A stretch of DNA of 64,000 bases from Pseudanabaena sp. (GTDB lineage Bacteria > Cyanobacteriota > Cyanobacteriia > Pseudanabaenales > Pseudanabaenaceae): NCBI GenBank assembly GCA_003249035.1, contig QBMK01000014.1:1-64000 (forward strand), read 5' to 3'. Shown here in pieces: positions 43,386 to 53,016 of this stretch. Positions within the stretch are counted from its first letter, which is position 1. Each line of letters begins with the position of its first letter. The position numbers and the translations under genes were made by a program. The notes under the pieces were generated by a model. It ran no database searches, was not told the DNA's origin, and worked only from the letters and a program-made list of their open reading frames with translations.

Positions 43386-44702
43386 TTACCGATAATTTTG
43401 ATCCTGAACCATAGATAATCTGGCAGCCTGATCCATTCCATATTTTGGATTACAGAAGCGATTCAGTTGCCCCTCAAAATAATGGCGATTTGCCAATAGA
43501 TGCTTAGGATTAGGATCATCTAACGGATAGAGCAACGCCGCTCTTCCGGCTTGAATTACTGCCGAGGTAACGTTATACATCGATCGCTGAAAACTAACGG
43601 CTAACTGAATTAGCATGTCATCTTCACCGCGACAATGTTGTTTGTAATAGTCCACCAGATATTGCGGCAAGAAGTGATACATGTCTTGATGCAGCAATGT
43701 GGGCGGAATACCTGCGGAACCGACAGGAAACTTGTCCGCATATAAAATTCCATAGTGGAAATCATTCTGATCGTCAGGAACTTCATGGGCTTGAGCGTTG
43801 TAAGACTTCGTGCCACGGAAAGGTGCAGTGCGGTAAAACACTGCCTCTACATAGGGGAAAGCAGCTTCATAAAGCCAAGTGAAAGCCTTAGATTTGGGGA
43901 CAATATCAAACCACTCACCACCGATATTCACACGGTGATAAATGGGACGACCCGCGATCGCAAATATGCCATTCACCAAGAAATCCATCGCATCGGGAAC
44001 GCCCTTAAATCCACCTTCATCATAAATATCCGACATCTCAAAGAATACGGGAGCCATGATTTCCCAAAATAGCCCAAGAACCGAAGTCATGGTTGACTGA
44101 CGACATTGCTCCATGAACATATCAGGAAAGAGTTTGTATAGTCCCAACATCACAGGATTATTTTTAAAGAAAGCCCGAATAGCGCTATCGGCATTCTGCT
44201 TATATTCCTCAGAATCCATGTAAGGCTCTAACTCTCCGCCCATGCCACGATGCCAGAGCATTGCCCTCATACATTCTTCTGCGAACTCCATATTGATGCG
44301 ATCGTGATAGAGATGATGGAAAATTTTGGGAATCTTGGCTTTGAGTTCTCCCTTGTCCATAAAAGCTAGGAGTTCAGGATGGGCTGTATCGCCACCACGC
44401 CAGAAACGCAGATCGGCATCATCGCCAGCATAGTGATTAGGCAAGTCTAAATATTCTTGGGGAATAAAATATTTAAAAGCAGGAATTGGCTCTAAAAATA
44501 CTTGTTCAGCTATGTATAGCAAATCCCGCCAATAGAAATCCATTGGGACAGCATATGCCTTATAAAGTCCAATGATCTGCATGAGATTCTCGGGCGTATC
44601 AGGCAGCATCGAACCACCTGCTTCGAGGCGATGAATGACTTCTGCGTAGGGATGAGTAGAAGGCGGCAGTTTGGTTGTGGGTTCAGTTAGAGTAGCTGTC
44701 AT
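43386..44702 (-). CDS. cupA: CO2 hydration protein CupA (ChpY)
   Basis: 438-residue peripheral subunit of the specialised NDH-1 complex. It is thought to catalyse hydration of CO2 to bicarbonate, driven by electron transport, on the cytoplasmic side of thylakoids. Recognised by overall family appearance: SMLPDTPENLMQIIGLYKAYAVPMDFYWRDLLYIAEQVF, the DDADLRFWRGGD segment and HQDMYHFLPQYLVDYYKQ (in outline). CupS downstream makes CupA (high-affinity, inducible) more likely than CupB. It lies 77 bases below ndhD3. Confidence 0.92.
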   Translation of the reverse strand: MTATLTEPTTKLPPSTHPYAEVIHRLEAGGSMLPDTPENLMQIIGLYKAYAVPMDFYWRDLLYIAEQVFLEPIPAFKYFIPQEYLDLPNHYAGDDADLRFWRGGDTAHPELLAFMDKGELKAKIPKIFHHLYHDRINMEFAEECMRAMLWHRGMGGELEPYMDSEEYKQNADSAIRAFFKNNPVMLGLYKLFPDMFMEQCRQSTMTSVLGLFWEIMAPVFFEMSDIYDEGGFKGVPDAMDFLVNGIFAIAGRPIYHRVNIGGEWFDIVPKSKAFTWLYEAAFPYVEAVFYRTAPFRGTKSYNAQAHEVPDDQNDFHYGILYADKFPVGSAGIPPTLLHQDMYHFLPQYLVDYYKQHCRGEDDMLIQLAVSFQRSMYNVTSAVIQAGRAALLYPLDDPNPKHLLANRHYFEGQLNRFCNPKYGMDQAARLSMVQDQNYR

Positions 44703-44779
44703 CGTTGATTACCTTTGATGTATCTAAATGGTTGATTCTAAAATTGCTTCTAATTAATTAGACATCTTCATAAATTGCA

Positions 44780-46309
44780 CTAATGCAGATCGATAGAGTT
44801 TAGCGGTTTGATTTCTTCATTTACGAGACTTGCACTAGCTACGATCGCAATTTCAGGAACACGAGCTATGAGTTGAGTCGCACTCGCTTGGCTCCAACGA
44901 ACTAACCAAGAAGGTTGGACTCCTAAAATCAAAATTAATGCTGTCAAAATCAACGATGGCACTTGCTCTAGTCCACTAACTTTAGGGTAGTAAGCTGTAT
45001 GGTTATCCAATTTGCCAAAACAAGTACGATTGAGCAAAATCACGAAATAAACAGCAGTAAGTCCCGTACCAATCATCGATAATATCGTGGGGATAGGGAA
45101 TTTACTAAAGCTACCTTGGAAAATCAAAAACTCTGATATGAATCCAATCAGCCCAGGAATACCTGCACTTGCCATACCACCTAAGATTAGTAAGGCACTG
45201 GTAGAAGGTAAACCGCGTATAGGATTAAGTAAGCCATTCAGAACATCGAGATCTCTTGTGCCAACTTTCTCTTCGATGATGCCGACTAAATAGAAAAGTA
45301 GCGCCAACACTAAGCCATGACTCACCATTTGAATTATCCCACCGACCATGCTCAGAGGAGTGGCTGAGGCTGCCGCGAGGAGAATATAGCTCATGTGACC
45401 AATGGAACTATAGGCAACCATGCGCTTGATATCTTTTTGAGCGATCGCAACCATCGCACCATAAAGAACGCCTAAACCTGCCCAAACCGCGACCCAAGGA
45501 GATAGCAAAGACCAAGCATCAGGGAAGAAACCTACACAAAAGCGAAACAAGCCGTAGGTTCCTAATTTGGCAACAATCCCTCCAAGCATCATTACCGTTG
45601 GGGTTGTCGATTCTACATAAGCATCTGGTAGCCATGTATGGAACGGGACAAAAGGCGCTTTAATCGTAAAGCCTAATAACAGAACTACTAGGAGCGTAAC
45701 TTGAATCTCTATCGGTAATGAGAGAGTTTGCAATGTCGCATAGTCGAAAACTGGCGTAGGATTTGCAGTTAACCATCCTAGAGCAAGAAATCCTACTAAA
45801 ATCAGAATTCCTGACATAGCAGTGAAGATTAAGAACTTCATCGCGGCATAACTACGTTGTGCACCACCCCATACAGCAATGACTAAATAAAGAGGTATCA
45901 ACTCAATTTCATAGAACAGAACAAATAGCAGGGTATTGGTGGAGAGAATTGCGCCACTTACTCCTGCATGAATTAAAAGCATTAATATGTGAAAGAGTTT
46001 GTTGCGTTCTTTGATTTGCCGATCGCAAAAACAAACGATTAACCAAGTGAGCAAACCATTAAGAACAACTAAGGGCAAAGATAGTCCATCGACTCCAAGG
46101 CTATAATTTAAGCCGAGATTTTCTATCCAAGGTAAAGTTTCTGTTAATTGGAAAGTGGGAATCTTAATATCAAATTGACGTAAGAGGATGAAATCAAGGA
46201 ATAAGATCGCCGTAGCAATAATCGCCGATCCTTTCTTGACTTGAGTTTGCGGGAGAAATGCGATCGCTAAAGCCCCGATGACAGGCAACCAAATTAGAGC
46301 GCTGAGCAT
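44780..46309 (-). CDS. ndhD3: NAD(P)H-quinone oxidoreductase subunit 4, NdhD3 type
   Basis: 509-residue proton-pumping membrane subunit with about fourteen hydrophobic segments, from the ATG at 46309 with AGGA upstream; a TTG at 46336 would overlap the ndhF3 end. Conserved antiporter-type features include EIELIPLYL with the key glutamate near residue 138, and the KAPFVPFHTWLPDAY segment (in outline) near 227. With ndhF3 and cupA it replaces the D1/F1 pair of the respiratory complex and adapts NDH-1 to CO2 uptake. Confidence 0.94.
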   Translation of the reverse strand: MLSALIWLPVIGALAIAFLPQTQVKKGSAIIATAILFLDFILLRQFDIKIPTFQLTETLPWIENLGLNYSLGVDGLSLPLVVLNGLLTWLIVCFCDRQIKERNKLFHILMLLIHAGVSGAILSTNTLLFVLFYEIELIPLYLVIAVWGGAQRSYAAMKFLIFTAMSGILILVGFLALGWLTANPTPVFDYATLQTLSLPIEIQVTLLVVLLLGFTIKAPFVPFHTWLPDAYVESTTPTVMMLGGIVAKLGTYGLFRFCVGFFPDAWSLLSPWVAVWAGLGVLYGAMVAIAQKDIKRMVAYSSIGHMSYILLAAASATPLSMVGGIIQMVSHGLVLALLFYLVGIIEEKVGTRDLDVLNGLLNPIRGLPSTSALLILGGMASAGIPGLIGFISEFLIFQGSFSKFPIPTILSMIGTGLTAVYFVILLNRTCFGKLDNHTAYYPKVSGLEQVPSLILTALILILGVQPSWLVRWSQASATQLIARVPEIAIVASASLVNEEIKPLNSIDLH

Positions 46310-46323
46310 AGTTTTATTCCTGA

Positions 46324-48159
46324 TTAAATAGCCCAATTGAACAGTAATAGAAGTAGAACTCCAATGCCAACCATGATCGTCAAGGTATAGAGCTGTAACT
46401 GACCAAAGGTGCTGTAACGGAGATTTTGTCCACTAAATAAAGTCGCTAGTCCAAAGAAATTTCCTACGCCATCGACAAAAAAGCGATCAAACCAGTAAAT
46501 CCCTTTCGATACGCCATCGACAAGTCCCACAATCGTGACCTTGTAGAGTTTTGGTGTGTAGAAATCATTGGCAAGAAATTTTTGTAAATCTATCCAAGGT
46601 AAAACTACAGGTTTAGGAACTTGCTGATTGAGATAGAGATATCCGCCCGTAGCCAGACCGGCAATACTTGATCCGCTTAGCAGCAGAGCATTAGGACTAA
46701 GTATCAGTGCCCAATCAGTTATAACTCCCCAAGAAGTAAGCATTTGTGGAACATGCAACACGATACCTGCAAGAAAAGCCATTGGTATAACGATTAACCA
46801 TAGAGGCTCAACGGATCTTTCGGTCATCTGCTTTGGTTTACCTCCCCAAATCAGCCCGAACACACGCATGAGGCTACATGCCATCAAGCCATTAATTAAA
46901 AGCAGCAATTCTGCCAAGGCTGGATTATCTTGCCAAAGATAAGTAATCAAATCGACCATAGCCCAAAATCCACCCAACGGTGGAAATCCAATCAAGCCGA
47001 CCATGCCTACTAAAAAGCAGATTCCTGAAATTGGACGACGACTCCATAAGCCACCCATCAAAGTTATATCTTGACTAATATTGTTAGAAATAATGCTACC
47101 AACCGACATTAGTAAGAGCGCGATCGCCAAGGCATGGGACAAAATCAAAATGTAAGCACTATGAGTATCGCCAGTACCAACTGAGATAAAGATTAGTCCC
47201 ATAAATGCGCTGGTTAGATATGAGAGAGATCGCTTCACGTCAATCTGAGCGATCGCAATTAGCGTTGCACCTAATGCTGTAGCCGCACCTACGGCAACTA
47301 TTACGTGCTGAGTGAAGGATGACAGCGCAAAAAGAGGCTGCAATTTTATCAGTATCCAAGCACCTGTGGCTACAACTACGGAATTCCGCAGGACAGTACT
47401 TGGCAGGGGACCTTCCATCGCCTCATCTAGCCAGAGGTGTAAGGGGAATTGGGCACATTTTCCCATAGGACCAACCATCAGAGCTAAGGTTACCAAGGTT
47501 ATTGTCGTTGGATTGACATCTGCGGTCTTAGCCCATTCGGCGAGCTCAGTAAAATTCCAAGTTCCAGCAAGAGGGAATAAGCCAACAACACCTACCAATA
47601 GAAATAAATCGCCAATACGCTTTGTTAAAAAAGCATCTCTTGCACCTGTAACAACGAGAGATTGGTTGTACCAAATTCCCACGAGAAGGTAAGTTCCGAG
47701 CGTTAAAATTTCTAGAACAACGTAACTAAAAAATAGGGAGTCACATAGAACCAAGGAGCACATACCTGCTTCAAAAAGAGCCAGCAGAGCATAAAATCGC
47801 CCCCAGCCCCAGTCCATTTCCATGTAACCGACAGCATATATCTCAGCAAGCAGGTTAATCCCTGTGATCAGGACGATTGCCCCTACGGTGATCGTCGATA
47901 CCTGCAAGTCAAGGGTAAAGTTTAGCCCACCCACTGCTAACCAAGGAAAAGACAATAAATGTGCTGGCTGTCCCCAAACTACAGTCAAAGCGACGATCGC
48001 ATGAACTAATGAGCAAAAAGTCATGAAAATATTGATGTAGCCTGCTGGTCTTGGACCCGTTTTACGCGTAATGCCTGGGAACCAGACGATCGATAACATT
48101 GCTCCTATCAAGGAGTAGCAGGGAATAAGCCAGATCGTGTCCAGCCAGTTATTTATCAT
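46324..48159 (-). CDS. ndhF3: NAD(P)H-quinone oxidoreductase subunit 5, NdhF3 type
   Basis: 611-residue membrane subunit, first gene of the NDH-1MS operon. Family marks are LLVGIWYNQSLVVTGARDAFLTKRIGD near residue 155 and FPLHLWLDEAMEGPLPSTVL near 240 (in outline), with many hydrophobic segments and a long C-terminal helix region. The F3/F4 class is shown by company: ndhD3, cupA and cupS follow. Expression is normally raised at low CO2; a LysR-type dyad lies 25-46 bases upstream. Confidence 0.94.
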   Translation of the reverse strand: MINNWLDTIWLIPCYSLIGAMLSIVWFPGITRKTGPRPAGYINIFMTFCSLVHAIVALTVVWGQPAHLLSFPWLAVGGLNFTLDLQVSTITVGAIVLITGINLLAEIYAVGYMEMDWGWGRFYALLALFEAGMCSLVLCDSLFFSYVVLEILTLGTYLLVGIWYNQSLVVTGARDAFLTKRIGDLFLLVGVVGLFPLAGTWNFTELAEWAKTADVNPTTITLVTLALMVGPMGKCAQFPLHLWLDEAMEGPLPSTVLRNSVVVATGAWILIKLQPLFALSSFTQHVIVAVGAATALGATLIAIAQIDVKRSLSYLTSAFMGLIFISVGTGDTHSAYILILSHALAIALLLMSVGSIISNNISQDITLMGGLWSRRPISGICFLVGMVGLIGFPPLGGFWAMVDLITYLWQDNPALAELLLLINGLMACSLMRVFGLIWGGKPKQMTERSVEPLWLIVIPMAFLAGIVLHVPQMLTSWGVITDWALILSPNALLLSGSSIAGLATGGYLYLNQQVPKPVVLPWIDLQKFLANDFYTPKLYKVTIVGLVDGVSKGIYWFDRFFVDGVGNFFGLATLFSGQNLRYSTFGQLQLYTLTIMVGIGVLLLLLFNWAI

Positions 48160-48183
48160 ATAATCTCTATCTGTTTATTAAAA

Positions 48184-48205
48184 ATCATAATTAAATTTCT
48201 ATGAT
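48184..48205. promoter_or_regulatory. Candidate LysR-type (NdhR/CcmR) site upstream of ndhF3
   Basis: ATCATA-N10-TATGAT, a perfect dyad with half-sites spaced as in the TCAATG-N10-ATCAAT type described for cyanobacterial CO2 regulators, but not identical. Position 25-46 bases before the ndhF3 start suits a repressor that releases at low CO2. Function inferred. Confidence 0.45.
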
Positions 48206-48374
48206 TATTGCAAATTTAAAGCTAAATGAAAATAGGCAATATCATCAGTTTTTGTCTATGAATGCTATAAGATATTCTTAAAATACAAAATAGATGGATA
48301 GGCGAGCTCTGAAACTAAAATTTTCAATCAAGTAAAAAAATGGGGCGCTTCAATTGTTGGCTAAGACTTAAGCC

Positions 48375-48764
48375 CTACTTATAGAAAACGAAATGTTGCT
48401 TAATAACATCAAGTTTACTGCATTCCCAATAGTCAACATGAGAAATAATTAATTCACCTGTTGCATCAAGGGAGAGCTCGCTCCAACCAGTAACCGCAAT
48501 TCTGGGCTTCCAAGGTAAAGGCGCATCCCAGCTCATAGTCCATTGAGTTTTGATTAGATTATCATTACGAGTAATGCCATGGAGATCGAGCTTAAGATTT
48601 TTAAACCAAAAGGTAATGAAGCCAATCATCTTTTGATATTGCTTGATACCACGAAAGTTATAGACAGGATCTTTAAAATAGACATCTTCGCTATAGATGC
48701 TGTAGGTCTGCGCTTCAGGGAATTTTGCGTAATCAGCTTGCACAATATCCAGAATATTAGTCAT
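48375..48764 (-). CDS. DUF2358 protein (SnoaL-like fold)
   Basis: 129 residues from the ATG at 48764; a longer frame to 48788 adds eight unlikely residues. The cyanobacterial and plant DUF2358 family has a cone-shaped NTF2/SnoaL-like fold: VQADYAKFPEAQTYSIYSEDVYFKDPVYNFRG and the WTMSWD...PRIAVTGWSELSLD core (in outline). The aspartates and tyrosines could line a small pocket, but no activity is known. Monocistronic, upstream of ndhF3 on the same strand and in the same direction. Confidence 0.78.
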   Translation of the reverse strand: MTNILDIVQADYAKFPEAQTYSIYSEDVYFKDPVYNFRGIKQYQKMIGFITFWFKNLKLDLHGITRNDNLIKTQWTMSWDAPLPWKPRIAVTGWSELSLDATGELIISHVDYWECSKLDVIKQHFVFYK

Positions 48765-48979
48765 TATTTGCGATCGCCCCTCGCACATTAGCTAGTATTT
48801 ACTTTAACCCTATGGTTAACAAGATCAAAAACCTTGAAACTGAAACTGAGTAAGATTTTTACGGCGCAAAGCCCTATAAAATTTTGCTCATAATAATTAG
48901 AAACATAAAATTTATAAAACTTAAATGAGATAAATAATTTTGAGTTTGAATGAGTTGTGCTAATCACAAACATTCCAAA

Positions 48980-49675
48980 TTATTTGACTAGCCCTGCTCT
49001 GAGAGCGCGTACTGCAGCTTGAGTGCGATCGTCAGCGCATAGCTTATTCAATATATTCCTCACATGGGTTTTAACTGTACCAACAGTAATGTAAAGTCTC
49101 TGAGCAATTTCGGCATTGCTATTGCCATTAACAATCTCAGATAAAACTTCTAACTCACGCTCAGTTAGAGGAGTCGCTTGCAAAACTTGTTTGTAGTCTG
49201 CTTCAGCCGCATCAATTTCAACGGTTGCTTCACGGCGACGTACCTGCTGCAAGACAATATTCGCGATCGCTGGATCGATCCATGAGTTGCCTTCAGCAGT
49301 TAGCTTCAGAGCTTGCACCAGATTTTCGGAACTAATATCTTTGATGCAATAGGAATCAGCACCTGCGGCAAAAGCAGCTAATACAGTTTCCTGACTATCG
49401 GTCAACGTCAAAATTAAAACTTTAGTTGCTCTTCCTGCTTCAGTAGCCAAAGCTTTGATTTGGCGTGTTACCTCTACACCATCCATATCAGGTAAGCCCA
49501 AATCAACAATCGCTACATCAGGATGTTGACTATTTACCAAAGACACTCCTTCTGCGCCCGTGGCAGCCTCACCAACAAACACAAGCTCTCCTTGCTGTTG
49601 CAAGGCGATCTTCATGCCCATGCGGGTCAGGTCATGGTCTTCAATTAGGACAACACGAATAGAACTCATAAGCAT
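48980..49675 (-). CDS. NarL/FixJ-type response regulator
   Basis: 231 residues: receiver domain (about 5-125) with acidic pocket ED and phospho-acceptor Asp in VAIVDLGLPDMDG near residue 57, T and K in LTLTDS and YCIKDIS; then a LuxR-type HTH (about 165-225) with TPLTERELEVLSEIVNGNSNAEIA and VGTVKTHVRNILNKL (in outline). An acidic linker separates them. No histidine kinase is adjacent; the kinase at 51209 is 1.5 kb away on the same strand, across an SDR gene, so pairing is not indicated. Confidence 0.9.
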   Translation of the reverse strand: MLMSSIRVVLIEDHDLTRMGMKIALQQQGELVFVGEAATGAEGVSLVNSQHPDVAIVDLGLPDMDGVEVTRQIKALATEAGRATKVLILTLTDSQETVLAAFAAGADSYCIKDISSENLVQALKLTAEGNSWIDPAIANIVLQQVRRREATVEIDAAEADYKQVLQATPLTERELEVLSEIVNGNSNAEIAQRLYITVGTVKTHVRNILNKLCADDRTQAAVRALRAGLVK

Positions 49676-49760
49676 TTTTGCAGATTATGCATAGTCTGTA
49701 TTGATACCAGAATCTCACAGAAGGGGCATAAAAAAACAAAATACCTATCACAGAAAATTA

Positions 49761-49863
49761 ATACCAAAGCACAAAATGGCTACGCCATTTTGTGCTTTTA
49801 AACCCCTTACTGGGTTTGGGTTTTAATTTACAGAAGTGTTATCACACTTTTGTGAATTGGTAT
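49761..49863. repeat. Composite double-hairpin repeat, copy R4 (inverted)
   Basis: ATACCAAAGCACAAAATGGC-tac-GCCATTTTGTGCTTT (hairpin b), linker ACCCCTTACTGGGTTTGGG, hairpin a TTTACAGAAGTGTT...ACACTTTTGTGAATTGGTAT. It ends directly at the stop codon of the SDR gene, as R3 does at radA. Confidence 0.87.
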
Positions 49864-50637
49864 TTAGACAACTTTAGGAGCTGCGATTAGTAAAATCTTT
49901 TCCATTAGGAATGGAAAGAGCCGATGAACCCATACTGCGAGATGACTTTGCCATCCAACAAGGATTTCGGGAGTCTCACGATCTAGACCTGCAATCAAGG
50001 CTTTTGCGACTTGCTTGGGTGTCATCATCGACACCCAGCGAAACCACTCCAAATCATGAGCCATATCTGTATCCGTTAGAGATGGAAGTAACGCAGTCAC
50101 CTTGATATTGTAGGCTGCCAATTCACCACGCAGTGCTTGAGTGAATCCGATGACCGCAAATTTAGTTGCAGAATAGGTCGCCATCGTTGGCGCAGCGACT
50201 TTCCCCATGAGACTAGAGACATTGACAATTCTGCCATTGCGTTGCACTGCCATACGCCTTGCCACCATACGTGTGATCGCATACATGCCAAGCAAATTAA
50301 TCTCGATTTCCGATTGCACATCTTGAAAGCGCGATCGCAAAAATGACGATTGATGAGCCACACCAGCACAATTAATCAACATATCAATTGGACCAAAATC
50401 ACGCCATACTTGGGCGATCGCAATATTCACCTCAATTGTCCGAGATAGATCTAGAGGCAAAGTCACTGCTTCTATTCCTAAAGCTTCTATTTCTGAAGCA
50501 ACAGAATTTAAACGCTTTAGATCGCGAGCAACCAAAATCAGGCATTTTGCTCCTTGTTGAGCTAGTTCCAACGCGATCGCCCTTCCAATACCCCTTGAGG
50601 CTCCAGTAATTAGAGCCGTTTTTCCACGAACATTCAT
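49864..50637 (-). CDS. Short-chain dehydrogenase/reductase
   Basis: 257-residue NAD(P)-dependent oxidoreductase of the classical SDR type. Cofactor motif TGASRGIG (residues about 11-18), NCAG near 89, catalytic Ser in VNVSSLMG near 138 and YSATK near 155 (Tyr-Lys pair). The long hydrophobic C-terminus (LAVWVHRLFPFLMEKILL) resembles membrane-associated members. Substrate not predictable. Followed directly by repeat R4. Confidence 0.9.
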   Translation of the reverse strand: MNVRGKTALITGASRGIGRAIALELAQQGAKCLILVARDLKRLNSVASEIEALGIEAVTLPLDLSRTIEVNIAIAQVWRDFGPIDMLINCAGVAHQSSFLRSRFQDVQSEIEINLLGMYAITRMVARRMAVQRNGRIVNVSSLMGKVAAPTMATYSATKFAVIGFTQALRGELAAYNIKVTALLPSLTDTDMAHDLEWFRWVSMMTPKQVAKALIAGLDRETPEILVGWQSHLAVWVHRLFPFLMEKILLIAAPKVV

Positions 50638-51208
50638 AAAACCTCCAAGATTGAGGTCTCACTAGTTTTACTATTTTTTATTAATGCAAGTTTTTTAGCC
50701 TATGCCGCTAACTAAAACTTACACAAAGTAAATTCTGTGAGACGGTTAATAATCTCGTTGCAAACAAATTGTGACCAAACTTCTATATGCGTTGAGTTTT
50801 AAAAGTTTTTGTTCAGCCACGTTGCTTACAACCAGTAAGCAGTCAATAACTAGTCTTTGAAGCCCATCCCCAGTTCTGTCATGCCGTTACCTCCTTTAGG
50901 AAACATTGTCTATGCAGCAATAAAGGAAAATTAATACAGACTTTTAACATGCCAAACACCCTACATCTATTTCTTCAATATGTAAAGTATTGTAAAATAC
51001 ACATTCAACCTATCTTTACATAGCAGTTAAAACTTAGGCAATGCAGTTAGTTATTACCCCACCTACTTTACGAGTTTTTATTTGCGCTAAATTCAATAGA
51101 AGATCGCAATAAGTTTTAAATAAAAATAATCCTAAAGAGTTATTCCTAAAGATACAAAAACAGAAATTATAGATTTCAAATTACAAACAACCAGATTTTT
51201 TAAGCTTT
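50638..51208. other. Long gap between the SDR and sensor-kinase genes
   Basis: 571 bases. One mini-ORF with a perfect ribosome-binding site (50850-50882) and a small hairpin after it are listed; the rest is AT-rich with no recognised feature. The SDR promoter probably lies here. Confidence 0.5.
50850..50882 (-). other. Ten-codon mini-ORF with a perfect Shine-Dalgarno sequence
   Basis: AAAGGAGGT stands eight bases before an ATG that opens MTELGMGFKD and stops at TAG. Such a complete anti-SD match is rare in this window. A hairpin TGCTTAC-tggtt-GTAAGCA follows ten bases after the stop (50822-50840). It could encode a leader peptide controlling the SDR gene 213 bases downstream, a tiny protein, or be chance. 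Confidence 0.35.
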
Positions 51209-52345
51209 TCACAAACTATCTGCCGAAGGTAAAACAACTGTAAATTTTGTACCCATGTTGACTTCACTTTCTACCATGATTTTCCCAGAGTGAGCTTCTA
51301 CAGCTTGCTTTACTATATATAAACCCATACCTAAACCCTTCACAGCGCCAACATTATCACCTCTTAAAAACGGCAAAAATAGTTTGTTTAAATATTCCTG
51401 AGGAATGCCTATACCATGATCACAAATACTTAGAAATAACTGCTGTGAATCACAAGTTAACTCCACATCAACGGTACTTCCTTCGTATGAATATTTCACA
51501 GCATTGGAAACCAAGTTCATAAATATATGCCATAGTAACTTCTTGTCAATTTGCAACTTTTGACTTTGAACTTGACTATGAAATTTAATGTGACACTTAC
51601 GCATACTATCTTCTGACTGAAAGTTGTTAACCTCAACCAGTTGTCGGCAATAGGCGATCGCATCTACACTTTCAGGATTAAATGGAAATTTTCCTGACTC
51701 CGAACAAGCAATAAATTTCACTTCCTCAAGCAACCAGTTAATATCTTTAATCGCTAATTGAATAGAAGCAAGATTCTTGGCACTATTTTTTTTAGTTATT
51801 TTCTCTTCAAAGTTTTGTAATTTCCAAGTTAATAATCGAATTACTGACATTGGCGTTGAAAATTCATGGGATACCATTGCAAGTAAACTGGACTTTAAAA
51901 TATGAAGCTCCTTTTCTTTGTTCAGAGTTTCTTGCAATATTTTTTCTTCCTGATACTTCTTGAGAGCCAGCATGATCGCGACATTAACTTCTGCATATCT
52001 AAGAGGCTTCGTGAGATATCCATAGGGAGAAGTAGAGATCGCCCGTTTTATAGTCTCAGGATCGCTAAAAGCAGTTAGATAAATTATGGGGATAGGCGCT
52101 ATTTTATGAATCTCACTCACTGCAATGATTCCGCTATCTGAGCCTCTTAATTTGATATCCATCAAAATAATATCTGGGCGTTGACGATGGATTGCGGCGA
52201 TCGCGCCATCACTACTATCAACTATGGACAGAACTGTATAGCCTAGATCGACTAAAACATCTGAGAGAGCATTTGCCGTAACAAGTTCATCTTCTACAAT
52301 CAAGACATTAGCGATCGTATCCGTTTTAACTGCCATGATTTTCAT
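51209..52345 (-). CDS. Receiver-histidine kinase hybrid (REC-HisKA-HATPase)
   Basis: 378-residue soluble protein with a receiver domain first (about residues 13-130; phospho-Asp in IILMDIKLRG near 62), then a short coiled coil, a HisKA dimerisation domain with the phospho-His in SHEFSTPMSVIRLL (about 158) and an ATPase domain with N box MNLVSNAVKYS, GIGIPQEYLNKLF and GLGMGLYIVKQ (G1/G2). It has no membrane segment, so it takes its input from another kinase or partner through the receiver. Its own target regulator is not adjacent. Confidence 0.93.
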   Translation of the reverse strand: MKIMAVKTDTIANVLIVEDELVTANALSDVLVDLGYTVLSIVDSSDGAIAAIHRQRPDIILMDIKLRGSDSGIIAVSEIHKIAPIPIIYLTAFSDPETIKRAISTSPYGYLTKPLRYAEVNVAIMLALKKYQEEKILQETLNKEKELHILKSSLLAMVSHEFSTPMSVIRLLTWKLQNFEEKITKKNSAKNLASIQLAIKDINWLLEEVKFIACSESGKFPFNPESVDAIAYCRQLVEVNNFQSEDSMRKCHIKFHSQVQSQKLQIDKKLLWHIFMNLVSNAVKYSYEGSTVDVELTCDSQQLFLSICDHGIGIPQEYLNKLFLPFLRGDNVGAVKGLGMGLYIVKQAVEAHSGKIMVESEVNMGTKFTVVLPSADSL

Positions 52346-52591
52346 TCTGTCCCTATTACGCTTAGTCTAAATGGGTCAAAAAAACTCTTGGGATATTTAA
52401 TTATACGATTAATACATAAAATTAGTCCAAAAGAATTAGCACATAGATTGTCACTGATTGACATCTTTAGGCTTTGATATCTATGTTTTTTGTGAATCTA
52501 TTGATTGATTGCCTTGACATGATAGGATAGTAAATCTTTGCTTCTAAATCTAAATTAATAGAAGCCAATTACTGCCCGTAAGGAAAATTCA

Positions 52592-52996
52592 ATGACCGTT
52601 AAGCGTTTGTACGAAACCATGTATATCCTGCGTCCCGATCTTCCCGATCAGGAAGCCGATGCCGCGATCGCTAAATATCAAGACTTCTTAGTACAACAAG
52701 AATCTGAAGATATTACAATTCAACATCGTGGGCGCCGTAGATTAGCCTATGACATCAAAGGTCATCGTGAAGGTATTTACATTCAAGTAAATTACACTGC
52801 AACTCCTAAGACTATCGAAAGTCTAGAGAAATCTATGCGTCTAGCCGATGATGTTATTCGTTATATGACTATTAAACTAGATCCAGAAGCTATTGAAGAA
52901 GATGCAGAAGCAATCATTCCTGATGCCGAAGAATCAGTTGCCGCTAATGATGTAGCCGTTGCAGATGTGGCTGTGGCTGTGGCTGCTGCTGAATAA
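52592..52996 (+). CDS. rpsF: 30S ribosomal protein S6
   Basis: 134 residues; bS6 binds 16S rRNA with S18 in the platform of the small subunit. The core (residues 1-97) has [28 protein letters not shown] and [11 protein letters not shown] (in outline). The acidic Ala/Val-rich tail [18 protein letters not shown] is longer than in many relatives. Monocistronic, without rpsR, and ended by a 64-base perfect palindrome. Confidence 0.95.
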   Translation: MTVKRLYETMYILRPDLPDQEADAAIAKYQDFLVQQESEDITIQHRGRRRLAYDIKGHREGIYIQVNYTATPKTIESLEKSMRLADDVIRYMTIKLDPEAIEEDAEAIIPDAEESVAANDVAVADVAVAVAAAE

Positions 52997-53016
52997 GATC
53001 AATATCGGCACGCCGT

